Positions 6,791-12,799 of a DNA stretch of 12,799 nt are shown piece after piece. The translations under genes and the position numbers were made by a program. Numbering within the stretch: position 1 is the stretch's first letter; each line of letters opens with the position of its first letter. The notes beneath the pieces were generated by a model. The model saw only the letters and a program-made list of their open reading frames with translations, did not search any database and was not told the origin of the DNA. The stretch is taken from positions 1 through 12,799 of the forward strand of contig JAISZM010000014.1 in the NCBI GenBank assembly GCA_031269205.1. Direction: 5' to 3'. The DNA comes from Eubacteriales Family XIII. Incertae Sedis bacterium (GTDB lineage Bacteria; Bacillota; Clostridia; Peptostreptococcales; Anaerovoracaceae).

Positions 6791-7513
6791 TTACGCTTTA
6801 TCTATACTATTCTCCGCTTCCGCGAGTATAGCGAGGAGTTCATCCTTCTTCGCGCTCTTCGCGTAGGAAGCGCCTAATTCGTCCAGCTTCGCCATGATGT
6901 CGGATTTCGTCATCTTGGGCGCTGCCGCCTTGTCGGACTTATCAGTCTTCTCGGCTTTCTCTATCTTGGCGTCGTCGTCGGCCTTATCATCAGCGGGCTT
7001 CTCCGTTTCGAGCTTGGCGGTTTCAGTCTCTGCCTCGGTCTCGGCGGTTTCAGTCTCTGCCTCGGTCTCGGCGGTTTCAGTCTCTGCCTCGGTCTCGGCG
7101 GTTTCAGTCTCTGCCTTGATCTCGGCGGTTTCAATCGCGTCGTCCCCGGCTGTGACTTTGTCGGCCTTCTTGGGTTCTTCCTTTTTCAGCACGATCTTCC
7201 CGCCGACGCTCACGCTCTCTATCTCTACCTCCGTGAACGGTTGTCGATGGCCCTGCTTCCGACGATAATTCTTCTTCGCCTTAAACTTGAAGACGACGAT
7301 CTTTTCTCCCTTGCCCACATCGGTCACTGTCGCGTTCACCGTCGCGGCGTCGAGATAGGGCGTACCGATCAGGGTTTCGTCGTCGTGGTTTACGACGAGA
7401 ACCTTGTCGAACTCGATCTTGGCGCCCTTCTCATCGGGCAGTTTTTCCACCCTGACTGTGTCGCCTGCGGCAACCTTGTACTGCTTACCGCCGGTTTCAA
7501 AAATTGCGTACAT
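6791..7513 (-). CDS. rplU: 50S ribosomal protein L21 with long repetitive C-terminal extension
   Basis: Residues 1 to about 108 are a complete L21 (MYAIFETGGKQYKVAAGD, VFKFKAKKNYRRKQGHRQPF, VSVGGKIVLKK), which binds 23S rRNA in the large subunit. The protein then continues for about 130 residues, more than doubling the usual length of roughly 103. First comes a Lys/Glu-rich stretch, then a nine-residue repeat (ETAETEAET, about residues 128-170), a charged Lys/Asp/Ala linker (to about 200), and a final helical module (about 201-235: MTKSDIMAKLDELG ... AKKDELLAILAEAE) that resembles HeH/LEM or SAP-type two-helix motifs. That likeness is by eye. The start has an excellent AGAGGAGGT site 8 nt upstream. 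First gene of the operon, preceded by a structured leader. Confidence 0.95.
   Translation of the reverse strand: MYAIFETGGKQYKVAAGDTVRVEKLPDEKGAKIEFDKVLVVNHDDETLIGTPYLDAATVNATVTDVGKGEKIVVFKFKAKKNYRRKQGHRQPFTEVEIESVSVGGKIVLKKEEPKKADKVTAGDDAIETAEIKAETETAETEAETETAETEAETETAETEAETETAKLETEKPADDKADDDAKIEKAEKTDKSDKAAAPKMTKSDIMAKLDELGASYAKSAKKDELLAILAEAENSIDKA
7016..7135 (-). repeat. 27-bp in-frame tandem repeat inside rplU
   Basis: Three identical 27-bp units (7016-7042, 7043-7069, 7070-7096; plus-strand unit begins GGCGGTTTCAGTC) are followed by a fourth with two substitutions (7097-7123) and a 12-nt partial copy (7124-7135). Each unit encodes one copy of ETAETEAET, so slippage would add or remove nine residues without breaking the frame. 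DNA-level identity of three copies, not only protein similarity, points to recent expansion. Confidence 0.95.
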
Positions 7514-7706
7514 AAAACATTACCTCCTCTTCGGAAACACGTGGCATTTATTTATTGCTCCACTTTGCGCAACATCTAACCTGTTGATCTGTGGAGCAAT
7601 CACCGGAGTTTCCATCCTCCTCGCCGTAGGGGCTTGCCACACATATCCCATGGTTGCGTGGCAATTAATCAAAGGAACTTCTAAGCCCGTTCCGTGCGGC
7701 TCACGA
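7514..7706 (-). ncRNA. Structured 5' leader of rplU (candidate ribosomal-protein leader)
   Basis: About 190 nt separate the predicted start of transcription from the rplU ATG, with several stems visible on the minus strand. There is a perfect 10-bp stem (7554-7563 with 7591-7600) enclosing a smaller 5-bp stem, and a 7-bp stem TTGCCAC/GTGGCAA (7634-7640 with 7658-7664). A closing helix pairs 7630-7635 with 7683-7688 and 7623-7626 with 7697-7700, and a GGAAC/GTTCC hairpin (7674-7693) competes with that closing helix. The 10-bp hairpin has no T-run after it, so it is not a plain terminator. The L21 leader family (Rfam) in low-GC Gram-positives occupies the same place and is thought to mediate autoregulation, but I could not match its consensus from memory. 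The ribosome binding site (7521-7529) lies just after the structure. Confidence 0.5.
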
Positions 7707-7712
7707 ATAAAT

Positions 7713-7742
7713 AGTCTAACATAAAAATCGTTGACTGGTCAA
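7713..7742 (-). promoter_or_regulatory. Promoter of the rplU-rpmA-obgE operon
   Basis: On the minus strand TTGACC (7737-7742), an 18-nt spacer and TAGACT (7713-7718) preceded by TGT give a sigma-A-type promoter with an extended -10. The predicted start is near 7706. The -35 box lies within the inverted repeat at 7724-7749, so promoter and upstream terminator share DNA. Confidence 0.6.
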
Positions 7743-7749
7743 CGATTTT
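7724..7749 (-). terminator. Intrinsic terminator of the sugar isomerase gene, overlapping the rplU promoter
   Basis: Two perfect 12-nt arms (AAAATCGTTGAC at 7724-7735, its complement at 7738-7749) are separated by 2 nt. Read on the minus strand the stem ends in a run of five T residues, as expected for a terminator about 80 nt after the isomerase stop codon. The perfect symmetry would also suit a repressor operator, because the rplU -35 box lies inside it. Confidence 0.6.
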
Positions 7750-7756
7750 ATTAATT

Positions 7757-7820
7757 TTGTAAATTTTACAAGCTCGAACGTAACTTATTTCGGCACTGAA
7801 CAGTAACCTCGAACGTTCGA
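7757..7820. promoter_or_regulatory. Cluster of short dyads between the isomerase gene and the rplU promoter
   Basis: TTGTAAATTTTACAA (7757-7771, 7-nt arms around one base) and the perfect 12-bp palindrome TCGAACGTTCGA (7809-7820) lie upstream of the rplU promoter. The sequence CTCGAACGT also occurs twice in direct orientation (7773-7781 and 7808-7816), 35 bp apart. Such spacing and symmetry suit protein binding sites, but I cannot assign a regulator. Confidence 0.3.
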
Positions 7821-7831
7821 CCGACGCGCTT

Positions 7832-8680
7832 TTACGCGTTCCAATGCTTGTACACGTAGTCCGCGCTAGCCCTCAGGAGCTCCGGCGAACCGGCGATCTC
7901 GAGCGTCGAATAGTGTATCTTGTCGCTGTCCTTCAGCACGTCAATGACGCCCTTCACGTCAATACAGCCCGTGCCGAGTTCTATCGTCGAGAAGCCGCAG
8001 CCATAGATGGTTCCGCGCTTCGGCAGCCATTCCTCACCGAGATCCTTCCAATGTATATGATATATCTTGTCCTTGTACGTCTTCGCGAGTTCGACGGGAT
8101 CCGTGCCGCCGAGCCACGAATTGCCCGTGTCCATGTTCACGCCGAGGCTCTTGGGATTGCCGAGAAACTCCATGACGTCGCCGATGCCCGAGATGGAATC
8201 CGTCAGCGGACCGTGCGGCTCGAAGATGACGTTCACGCCGTAGTCGTCGGCCATGCGGCAGGGCTGATACAGCTTCTCCGCGCACGTGAACACGCATTGA
8301 TCGTAGGACAGTCCTTTCGCCCAGTCGCTCTTGGGGTAGGTTTCCGTCGTCACCACGTCGCGAACGCCGATTGCCGCCGCGAACCTGATGGCCTGCATGA
8401 TCTCCTTCGTCTGAAACTCGGCCGGATGCGACGCTTCAAGCAGCGACGCGTGCGCGCTGATCGTCATGATCTCCATGCCGTATTTGTCGAACATCCTCTT
8501 GACGTCGAAAGGGTTGCTGTCCAAACTGATGGACGCCGAAAGACCCGCTGACGCGAACATGCTGCCGCCCGAGTGCGTGTCCGTGATGTCCGCACACGTG
8601 AACCCGGCTTCCTTCGCGAGTTTGAGATTGTGTTCAGCAGAAGTGTAAGGCTCGAGTGCGAGAAAAACTCCGACTTTCAT
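7832..8680 (-). CDS. Sugar phosphate isomerase/epimerase family protein (TIM barrel)
   Basis: A 282-residue protein of the AP-endonuclease-2-like TIM-barrel family (xylose isomerase-like, as in IolE/IolI and related epimerases). The N-terminal barrel strand is MKVGVFLALEPY. Likely metal ligands are Glu154 (VIFEPHG), Asp184 (VNMDTGNSW), His208 or His210 (YHIHWKD) and Glu261 (STLEIAG), each at a strand end as in the family. These enzymes bind a divalent metal and interconvert sugars or sugar derivatives; the substrate cannot be told from sequence. There is no signal peptide, so it is cytosolic. GAGGAGG lies about 8 nt upstream of the ATG. No kinase, transporter or dehydrogenase accompanies it; it appears monocistronic, with its own promoter (8819-8847) and terminator (7724-7749). 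Confidence 0.88.
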   Translation of the reverse strand: MKVGVFLALEPYTSAEHNLKLAKEAGFTCADITDTHSGGSMFASAGLSASISLDSNPFDVKRMFDKYGMEIMTISAHASLLEASHPAEFQTKEIMQAIRFAAAIGVRDVVTTETYPKSDWAKGLSYDQCVFTCAEKLYQPCRMADDYGVNVIFEPHGPLTDSISGIGDVMEFLGNPKSLGVNMDTGNSWLGGTDPVELAKTYKDKIYHIHWKDLGEEWLPKRGTIYGCGFSTIELGTGCIDVKGVIDVLKDSDKIHYSTLEIAGSPELLRASADYVYKHWNA

Positions 8681-8699
8681 AATAAATCCTCCTCATAAC

Positions 8700-8716
8700 G
8701 CCGACAAGACATCGGC
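8700..8716 (-). other. Small hairpin just upstream of the isomerase ribosome binding site
   Basis: GCCGA/TCGGC arms (8700-8704 and 8712-8716), extendable by one G.U pair on the minus strand, sit a few nucleotides before the GGAGG site in a leader of about 130 nt. It may affect initiation or mRNA stability. I see no known riboswitch motif in this leader. Confidence 0.35.
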
Positions 8717-8818
8717 CCCCAAAGTGAAAAACGATTAAATAATAACAACGTTGCCGACTTTTAAAGCGCCGTGCGAAGACCCCCGAAAATGTTCGTTTAG
8801 AAAGCCTACCGCCCCTCT

Positions 8819-8847
8819 ATTATCCGTCAACCCGAGGGAGAAGTCAA
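8819..8847 (-). promoter_or_regulatory. Sigma-A promoter of the isomerase gene
   Basis: On the minus strand TTGACT (8842-8847), exactly 17 nt, then GATAAT (8819-8824): each box matches consensus at 5 of 6 positions. The predicted start is near 8812, about 130 nt before the ATG. The -35 box overlaps the upstream region of the divergent histidinol-phosphatase promoter. Confidence 0.65.
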
Positions 8848-8862
8848 CAAATTCGGACTTTG

Positions 8863-8871
8863 TGATAAAAT
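8863..8871 (+). promoter_or_regulatory. Candidate extended -10 promoter of the histidinol-phosphatase gene
   Basis: TGA followed by TAAAAT (8866-8871) is an extended -10 element directly abutting the start codon. The predicted transcription start, about 7 nt downstream, is the A of the second in-frame ATG (8878). The -35 region (GTCAAC at 8843-8848) is poor. No Shine-Dalgarno sequence lies at a normal distance; the nearest GAGGGAG is about 30 nt upstream and outside such a transcript. Confidence 0.42.
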
Positions 8872-9702
8872 ATGAATATGTTTGATTACCATTCACACAG
8901 CGATATGTCGAGCGACGGGCGCGACAGCATCGAGGACATGGTCGGCGCGGCGTTGGCGGCGGGACTCGACGAATACGCGATAACCGACCACTACGACTAC
9001 GATTACAAGGATCCGTCCATCGATTTCGACCTTGACGTCGAGGGCTATTGCACGACCCTTGCGGCAACGGCGAAGCGTTGTGATCGGGATTTTCCCGGTC
9101 TTCCGGGCGCAGGCCGACCTTTCAGATTCGTGAAGGGCATAGAACTCGGAATGCAGCTCGGCGAGCCGAACCTGCGCAACTTAAAAGTCGTCTCATCCTG
9201 TGATTTCGACTTCGTCGTCGCCTCCGTTCACTGCGCGTGGGACTGCGCCGTGGACATACCCGCCTATCACGAACGCCGCGATCCCGAAACCGCCGCGAGG
9301 GACTATTACGATTACACGCTGAAATGTCTCGAGGAATACGACGACTTTGACGTTCTCGGCCATATCAACTTCATCGACCGCTTCACGCGGATAGTCCCGG
9401 ACGAAGACGTGGTATGGGACAGCGTTGATTCCGTCATAAAAAAACTCGTCGAAATGGGCAAGGGTATGGAAGTCAACACGAAGATATTCCGCGTCCTCGA
9501 GGGTCGCCATTCGACACCGACTCTGCGCATGTTAAAGAGATACGTCGAACTCGGAGGCGAAACCGTGACGACCGGCGCGGACGCCCACAGGGTTTCCGAA
9601 GTAGGCGCGGGGCTGAGAGAGGCGGAGGAACTCATGCGCGCGGCTGGCTTGCGCTACATCGCTTCCTTCCGGAACCGCGAGGTCAAATATGTTCCTCTCT
9701 AA
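8872..9702 (+). CDS. hisK: Histidinol-phosphatase, PHP family (HisJ/HisK type)
   Basis: A 276-residue PHP-superfamily phosphoesterase. Metal-binding motifs appear in family order: DYHSHSDMSSDG (residues 5-16), AITDHYDY, VKGIELG, VASVHCAW, LGHINFIDR and TTGADAHR. Length and motifs fit the monofunctional histidinol-phosphatases of Firmicutes, which convert histidinol phosphate to histidinol in the penultimate part of histidine synthesis. Other PHP phosphatases look alike, and no his gene is nearby, so the substrate is inferred. Either ATG (8872 or 8878) could start the protein; an upstream in-frame TAA at 8866 bounds it. The second ATG leaves MFDYHSHSD, nearer the usual spacing of the first motif, and would suit a leaderless mRNA. 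It converges on dnaJ with only 26 bp between the stop codons. Confidence 0.85.
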   Translation: MNMFDYHSHSDMSSDGRDSIEDMVGAALAAGLDEYAITDHYDYDYKDPSIDFDLDVEGYCTTLAATAKRCDRDFPGLPGAGRPFRFVKGIELGMQLGEPNLRNLKVVSSCDFDFVVASVHCAWDCAVDIPAYHERRDPETAARDYYDYTLKCLEEYDDFDVLGHINFIDRFTRIVPDEDVVWDSVDSVIKKLVEMGKGMEVNTKIFRVLEGRHSTPTLRMLKRYVELGGETVTTGADAHRVSEVGAGLREAEELMRAAGLRYIASFRNREVKYVPL

Positions 9703-9728
9703 GGAAATACTGATTAATCAGCGTTTCC
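9703..9728. terminator. Palindromic spacer between convergent hisK and dnaJ: possible bidirectional terminator
   Basis: The whole 26-bp gap is an imperfect palindrome: GGAAA (9703-9707), two unpaired bases, the perfect 12-bp palindrome CTGATTAATCAG (9710-9721), two bases, and TTTCC (9724-9728). It begins immediately after the TAA of hisK and ends immediately before the dnaJ TAG on the other strand. Either RNA could form a hairpin, but no T-run follows on either strand, so termination is only inferred from position. Confidence 0.45.
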
Positions 9729-10880
9729 CTAACTGAACAAGTCCTTCACGGCGTCCGCGAAGGATTTGCGGCGCGAATAGGCTTCGGAGCCTACCTTCTC
9801 CGCCATCTCCTTCAGCGCTTTCTTCTGATCCGCGTTGAGCTTCGTCGGAACCTCAAGCTTCACCTTCACGAACAGATGACCGTGCCTGTTTCCGCGCAAG
9901 TGCTTCATTCCCTTGCCCTTCAGACGGAACACCGTGTCGGGCTGCGTGCCCGGAGGCACCTTGTACTTCACCTTCTCGTTCAGCGTCGGTACGATGATGG
10001 TCGTGCCGAGCGCCGCCTGATCGAAGGTGATCGGTATCTCGAGCCAGAGGTCGTCGCCTTTTCGCGTGAAGAGCTTGTGTTTCGCTACGGAGATTATGAC
10101 GTACAGGTCGCCCGGCGGTCCCCCGTTCGTACCGGGTTCGCCTTCTCCGCGTATCGTGATAGCCATACCGTCGTCAATGCCTGCCGGTATCTCAACGGGG
10201 ATTGTCGATTCTGTCCGTACGCGACCCGAACCGCCGCAGTCCGGACAAGGCGTATCGATGACCTCGCCCGTGCCGTGACACGCGGAACACGTGTTGACGC
10301 TCGAAAAAGCCCCGAACGGCGTGTTCTGTTGCGTATGCACCTGACCCGAACCACCGCAGGCGCGACACGCGCTCTTGGCCGTACCATCCTTCGCGCCGGT
10401 GCCTCCGCACGAGGTACACTCGGCCATCTTCTTCAGTTTGACCTTCTTGGTCGTGCCAAAAGCGGCCTCGCTAAACGTGATGTGGAGCGAAACCTGAAGG
10501 TTCTGTCCCTTGCGCGGCATCGTGCGCCGACGCGCGGAACCGCCGCCCATGCCGCCGCCGAAGAACGAACCAAAGATGTCGCCGATGTCGCCAAAATCGA
10601 ACTCGACGCCGCCGAATCCGCCCGCCCCGCCCGCGCCGAAACCCGAATTGGGATCGACGCCGGCGTGACCGAACCTGTCGTATCGCTCCTTCTTTTCCGC
10701 ATCGGACAGTATGCCGTAGGCTTCGTTGACCTCCTTGAAAGCTTCCTCGGCCTTCTTATCGTCCGGATTTTTGTCAGGGTGATACTGCATGGCCTTCTTA
10801 CGGAAAGCCTTTTTTATCTCGTCCTCTGACGCCCCCTTATGTAGGCCGAGTACCTCGTAATAGTCCCTTTTATCTGCCAT
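9729..10880 (-). CDS. dnaJ: Chaperone protein DnaJ (Hsp40)
   Basis: A 383-residue type I DnaJ. The J domain (1-70) has the HPD motif at residues 34-36, which stimulates DnaK ATP hydrolysis. A Gly/Phe-rich region follows (about 76-125), then a zinc-binding domain (about 150-215) with four CxxCxGxG units (CTSCGGTG, CRACGGSG, CSACHGTG, CPDCGGSG). Two beta-rich substrate-binding domains and a C-terminal dimerisation tail complete it. It presents unfolded clients to DnaK in the cytosol. It lies 21 nt downstream of dnaK on the same strand, the usual order; the ribosome binding site is weak (GGCGGG), so it probably depends on the dnaK transcript. Length and domains look complete. Confidence 0.98.
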   Translation of the reverse strand: MADKRDYYEVLGLHKGASEDEIKKAFRKKAMQYHPDKNPDDKKAEEAFKEVNEAYGILSDAEKKERYDRFGHAGVDPNSGFGAGGAGGFGGVEFDFGDIGDIFGSFFGGGMGGGSARRRTMPRKGQNLQVSLHITFSEAAFGTTKKVKLKKMAECTSCGGTGAKDGTAKSACRACGGSGQVHTQQNTPFGAFSSVNTCSACHGTGEVIDTPCPDCGGSGRVRTESTIPVEIPAGIDDGMAITIRGEGEPGTNGGPPGDLYVIISVAKHKLFTRKGDDLWLEIPITFDQAALGTTIIVPTLNEKVKYKVPPGTQPDTVFRLKGKGMKHLRGNRHGHLFVKVKLEVPTKLNADQKKALKEMAEKVGSEAYSRRKSFADAVKDLFS

Positions 10881-10901
10881 TATCTACCCGCCGTCACGCC
10901 G

Positions 10902-12799
10902 TCAATTTTCGCCGCTCTTATCGGCATCGTCGTCGACGACCTCAAAGTCCGCGTCCACCACGTTGTCCTCTCCGGCGGCGGGGCTGCTTTCCGTGTTCGG
11001 ATCGGACGCGCCCGTACCGAAGCCTTCCGCGCCGGGCGTCTGTCCCGGAGCGGCTCCCTGAGCCTGAGCCTGTTGATAGAGTTTCTGACTGACGGCGGAA
11101 AACTCGTTCATCAGGGTCTCGTTTTTCGCCTTGATGTCGTCGATGCTCGTACCGTCGAGGGCGGCCTTCAGCGCGTCCTTCGCGGACTCTACGCGCGCCT
11201 TCTCCTCGTCCGATATCTTGCCCTCGAGTTCCTTCAGCGCCTTCTCCGTCTCATAGACGAGCGCTTCGGCTCCGTTGCGCGTCTCCACCTCTTCTTTGCG
11301 CTTCTTGTCCTCGCCGGCAAACTGCTCGGCTTCCTTGACCTTCGCCTTGATCTCCTCCTCGGAGAGCTTGTTCGACGAGGTGATGGATATGCTCTGCTCC
11401 TTGCCCGTGCCGAGGTCCTTCGCGCTCACGTTCACGATGCCGTTCGCGTCAATGTCAAACGCGACCTCGATCTGCGGAATACCGCGCGGCGCGGGAGGTA
11501 TGCCCGTCAGCTGGAAGCGGCCGAGCGTGATGTTGCCGCTCGCGAACTCGCGCTCGCCCTGCATGACGTGGATGTCCACGGCGTTCTGATTGTCGGCCGC
11601 CGTCGAGAATATCTGGCTCTTCTTCGTAGGTATCGTCGTGTTGCGCTCGATGAGCTTCGTCGCGACCCCACCGAGCGTCTCGATGGAAAGCGACAGCGGC
11701 GTCACGTCAAGCAACAGCACATCGTGTACCTCGCCCGTCAGTACGCCCGCCTGTATCGCCGCTCCTATGGCGACGCTCTCATCGGGGTTGACGCCTTTGA
11801 ACGGGTCCTTGCCTGTGATGTTCTTCACGGCCTCCTGTACGGCCGGTATGCGCGTGGAACCGCCGACGAGGATGACCTTGCTGATGTCGCTCGCCGTAGC
11901 GCCCGCGTCGGAGAGGGCCTTCTTCATCGGCTCTGTCGTCTTGTCGACGAGGTGGCTCGTGAGCTGATCGAACTTTGCGCGCGTCACATCCATGTTAAGA
12001 TGGAGCGGCCCGGCCTCGCTGACCGTGATGAACGGCAGATTGATGTTGGCCTGCTGCTGTCCGGAAAGCTCCTTCTTGGCCTTCTCGGCGGCTTCTTTCA
12101 GGCGTTGCAGCGCCATCTTGTCCTGTCTCAGGTCTATGCCGTTCTCCTTCGCGAAGCTGTCCGCTATGAAGTTCATGAGCGCGTCGTCGAAGTCGTCGCC
12201 GCCGAGCCTGTTGTTGCCGTTCGTCGCGAGTACCTCGAATACGCCGTCGCCGAGTTCAAGCACGGACACATCAAAGGTGCCGCCACCGAGATCGTAGACG
12301 AGTATCTTGTGGTGCTCTGTCTCCTTGTCGAGTCCGTACGCGAGCGAAGCCGCCGTCGGCTCGTTGATGATGCGCTTGACGTCGAGTCCCGCAATCCTTC
12401 CCGCGTCCTTTGTAGCCTGTTTCTGGCTGTCCGCGAAGTAGGCCGGCACCGTGATGACGGCCTCCGTGACCGTCTCGCCGAGGTAAGCCTCCGCATCCGT
12501 CTTGAGCTTGCCGAGTATCATCGCCGAAATGTCCTGCGGCGTGTAGGTCTTGCCGTCTATCTCGACCTTGTAGTCCGTCCCCATCTCCCTCTTGATAGAG
12601 GATATAGTGCGGTCGGGATTCGTGATTGCCTGCCGCTTGGCCGTCTCGCCGACGAGCCGCTCACCGTTCTTCGCGAAGCCCACCACTGACGGGGTGGTTC
12701 TGTTACCTTCCGCGTTAGGTATTACCACGGGTTCGCCCCCCTCAAGGACGGCGACGCATGAGTTGGTGGTGCCTAGATCTATTCCGATTACTTTTCCCA
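10902..12799 (-). CDS. dnaK: Chaperone protein DnaK (Hsp70); first base of start codon off the window
   Basis: Reading to the window edge adds GKVIGIDLGTTNSCVAVLEGG before the internal GTG at 12728. The final two bases (TG of the coding strand) are the end of the presumed ATG, so the protein is 632 residues and lacks only one base here. Motifs: phosphate-1 DLGTTNS, phosphate-2 VYDLGGGTFDVS, adenosine VGGSTRIPAVQ, interdomain linker DVLLLDVTPLSL, then the substrate-binding domain, helical lid and a disordered Gly/Ala/acidic tail ending DDDADKSGEN. ATP-driven folding of clients, with DnaJ and GrpE. After 'SSIKREMG' the sequence goes straight to 'TDYKVEIDGKTYTPQ', without the insert of about 20+ residues seen in E. 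coli DnaK, the monoderm form. No regulatory DNA is in view; hrcA/grpE and a CIRCE operator would be upstream. Confidence 0.98.
   Translation of the reverse strand, partial: GKVIGIDLGTTNSCVAVLEGGEPVVIPNAEGNRTTPSVVGFAKNGERLVGETAKRQAITNPDRTISSIKREMGTDYKVEIDGKTYTPQDISAMILGKLKTDAEAYLGETVTEAVITVPAYFADSQKQATKDAGRIAGLDVKRIINEPTAASLAYGLDKETEHHKILVYDLGGGTFDVSVLELGDGVFEVLATNGNNRLGGDDFDDALMNFIADSFAKENGIDLRQDKMALQRLKEAAEKAKKELSGQQQANINLPFITVSEAGPLHLNMDVTRAKFDQLTSHLVDKTTEPMKKALSDAGATASDISKVILVGGSTRIPAVQEAVKNITGKDPFKGVNPDESVAIGAAIQAGVLTGEVHDVLLLDVTPLSLSIETLGGVATKLIERNTTIPTKKSQIFSTAADNQNAVDIHVMQGEREFASGNITLGRFQLTGIPPAPRGIPQIEVAFDIDANGIVNVSAKDLGTGKEQSISITSSNKLSEEEIKAKVKEAEQFAGEDKKRKEEVETRNGAEALVYETEKALKELEGKISDEEKARVESAKDALKAALDGTSIDDIKAKNETLMNEFSAVSQKLYQQAQAQGAAPGQTPGAEGFGTGASDPNTESSPAAGEDNVVDADFEVVDDDADKSGEN

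Noticed and set aside
7514..7706. Match of the rplU leader to TPP, FMN, cobalamin, THF, fluoride, ZTP, c-di-GMP or T-box RNAs, or to 6S RNA
   Set aside because: None of the conserved core sequences of these RNAs could be recognised by eye; left as an unassigned structured leader.
7844..8551. Plus-strand open frame opposite the isomerase gene (235 codons)
   Set aside because: Arg/His/Val-rich shadow of a gene with clear TIM-barrel motifs; no ribosome binding site of note.
9876..10829. Plus-strand open frame opposite dnaJ (317 codons)
   Set aside because: Fully antisense to a confident dnaJ, Arg-rich, no motif; a codon-bias shadow.
11073..12689. Long plus-strand open frame (538 codons) opposite dnaK
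   Set aside because: It lies wholly within dnaK on the other strand, has an Arg/Leu/Val-rich composition typical of antisense frames in GC-rich genes, and shows no recognisable motif. Long antisense frames opposite dnaK are a known artefact.

Overview
The window looks like chromosomal core-genome DNA from an uncultured or unfamiliar Clostridia-like Bacillota (monoderm) bacterium. By eye the coding DNA is moderately GC-rich and the intergenic DNA is distinctly AT-rich. Evidence for the placement: the cluster rplU-rpmA-obgE followed by the paired TIGR03960/TIGR03936 radical-SAM genes; strong GGAGG-type ribosome binding sites; and a DnaK that lacks the insert of roughly 20+ residues that diderm DnaKs carry in the first quarter of the ATPase domain. 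One feature argues against an ordinary Firmicute: L27 has no Prp-cleaved N-terminal leader and no prp gene lies between rplU and rpmA. The placement is therefore an inference.

Layout. (1) 1-977: the 3' part of a plus-strand radical-SAM gene, with a strong intrinsic terminator. (2) 1027-1797 (minus): a membrane-anchored ComEA-type DNA receptor with its own AT-rich upstream region. (3) 7749-2009 (minus): the main operon. An extended -10 promoter, a structured leader of about 190 nt, rplU (L21 with a long repetitive C-terminal extension), rpmA (L27), obgE (ribosome-assembly GTPase), a fused HD-domain/radical-SAM gene overlapping obgE, and the small DUF2344 radical-SAM partner gene. (4) 8847-7832 (minus): a TIM-barrel sugar phosphate isomerase/epimerase with a good sigma-A promoter. 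(5) 8872-9702 (plus): a PHP-family histidinol-phosphatase, divergent from the isomerase, possibly translated from a leaderless mRNA. (6) 12799-9729 (minus): dnaK-dnaJ. DnaK is complete except for the first base of its start codon, which lies just outside the window.

How the genes fit together: L21, L27 and Obg are all 50S components or 50S assembly factors, and the radical-SAM pair is translationally coupled or close behind them, which suggests (but does not prove) a role near ribosome or RNA metabolism. DnaK/DnaJ form the Hsp70 folding machine; hrcA/grpE would be expected upstream, off the window. The isomerase, histidinol-phosphatase and ComEA are single metabolic or competence genes with no obvious partners here.

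No rRNA, tRNA, CRISPR array, insertion sequence or prophage gene is visible. The most notable items are the HD-radical SAM fusion, the L21 extension with an in-frame 27-bp tandem repeat and a C-terminal helical module, the absence of the Prp/L27 processing system, the structured rplU leader whose promoter overlaps the preceding terminator, and the compact regulatory spacers. All calls rest on reading the sequence; no database search or folding program was run.
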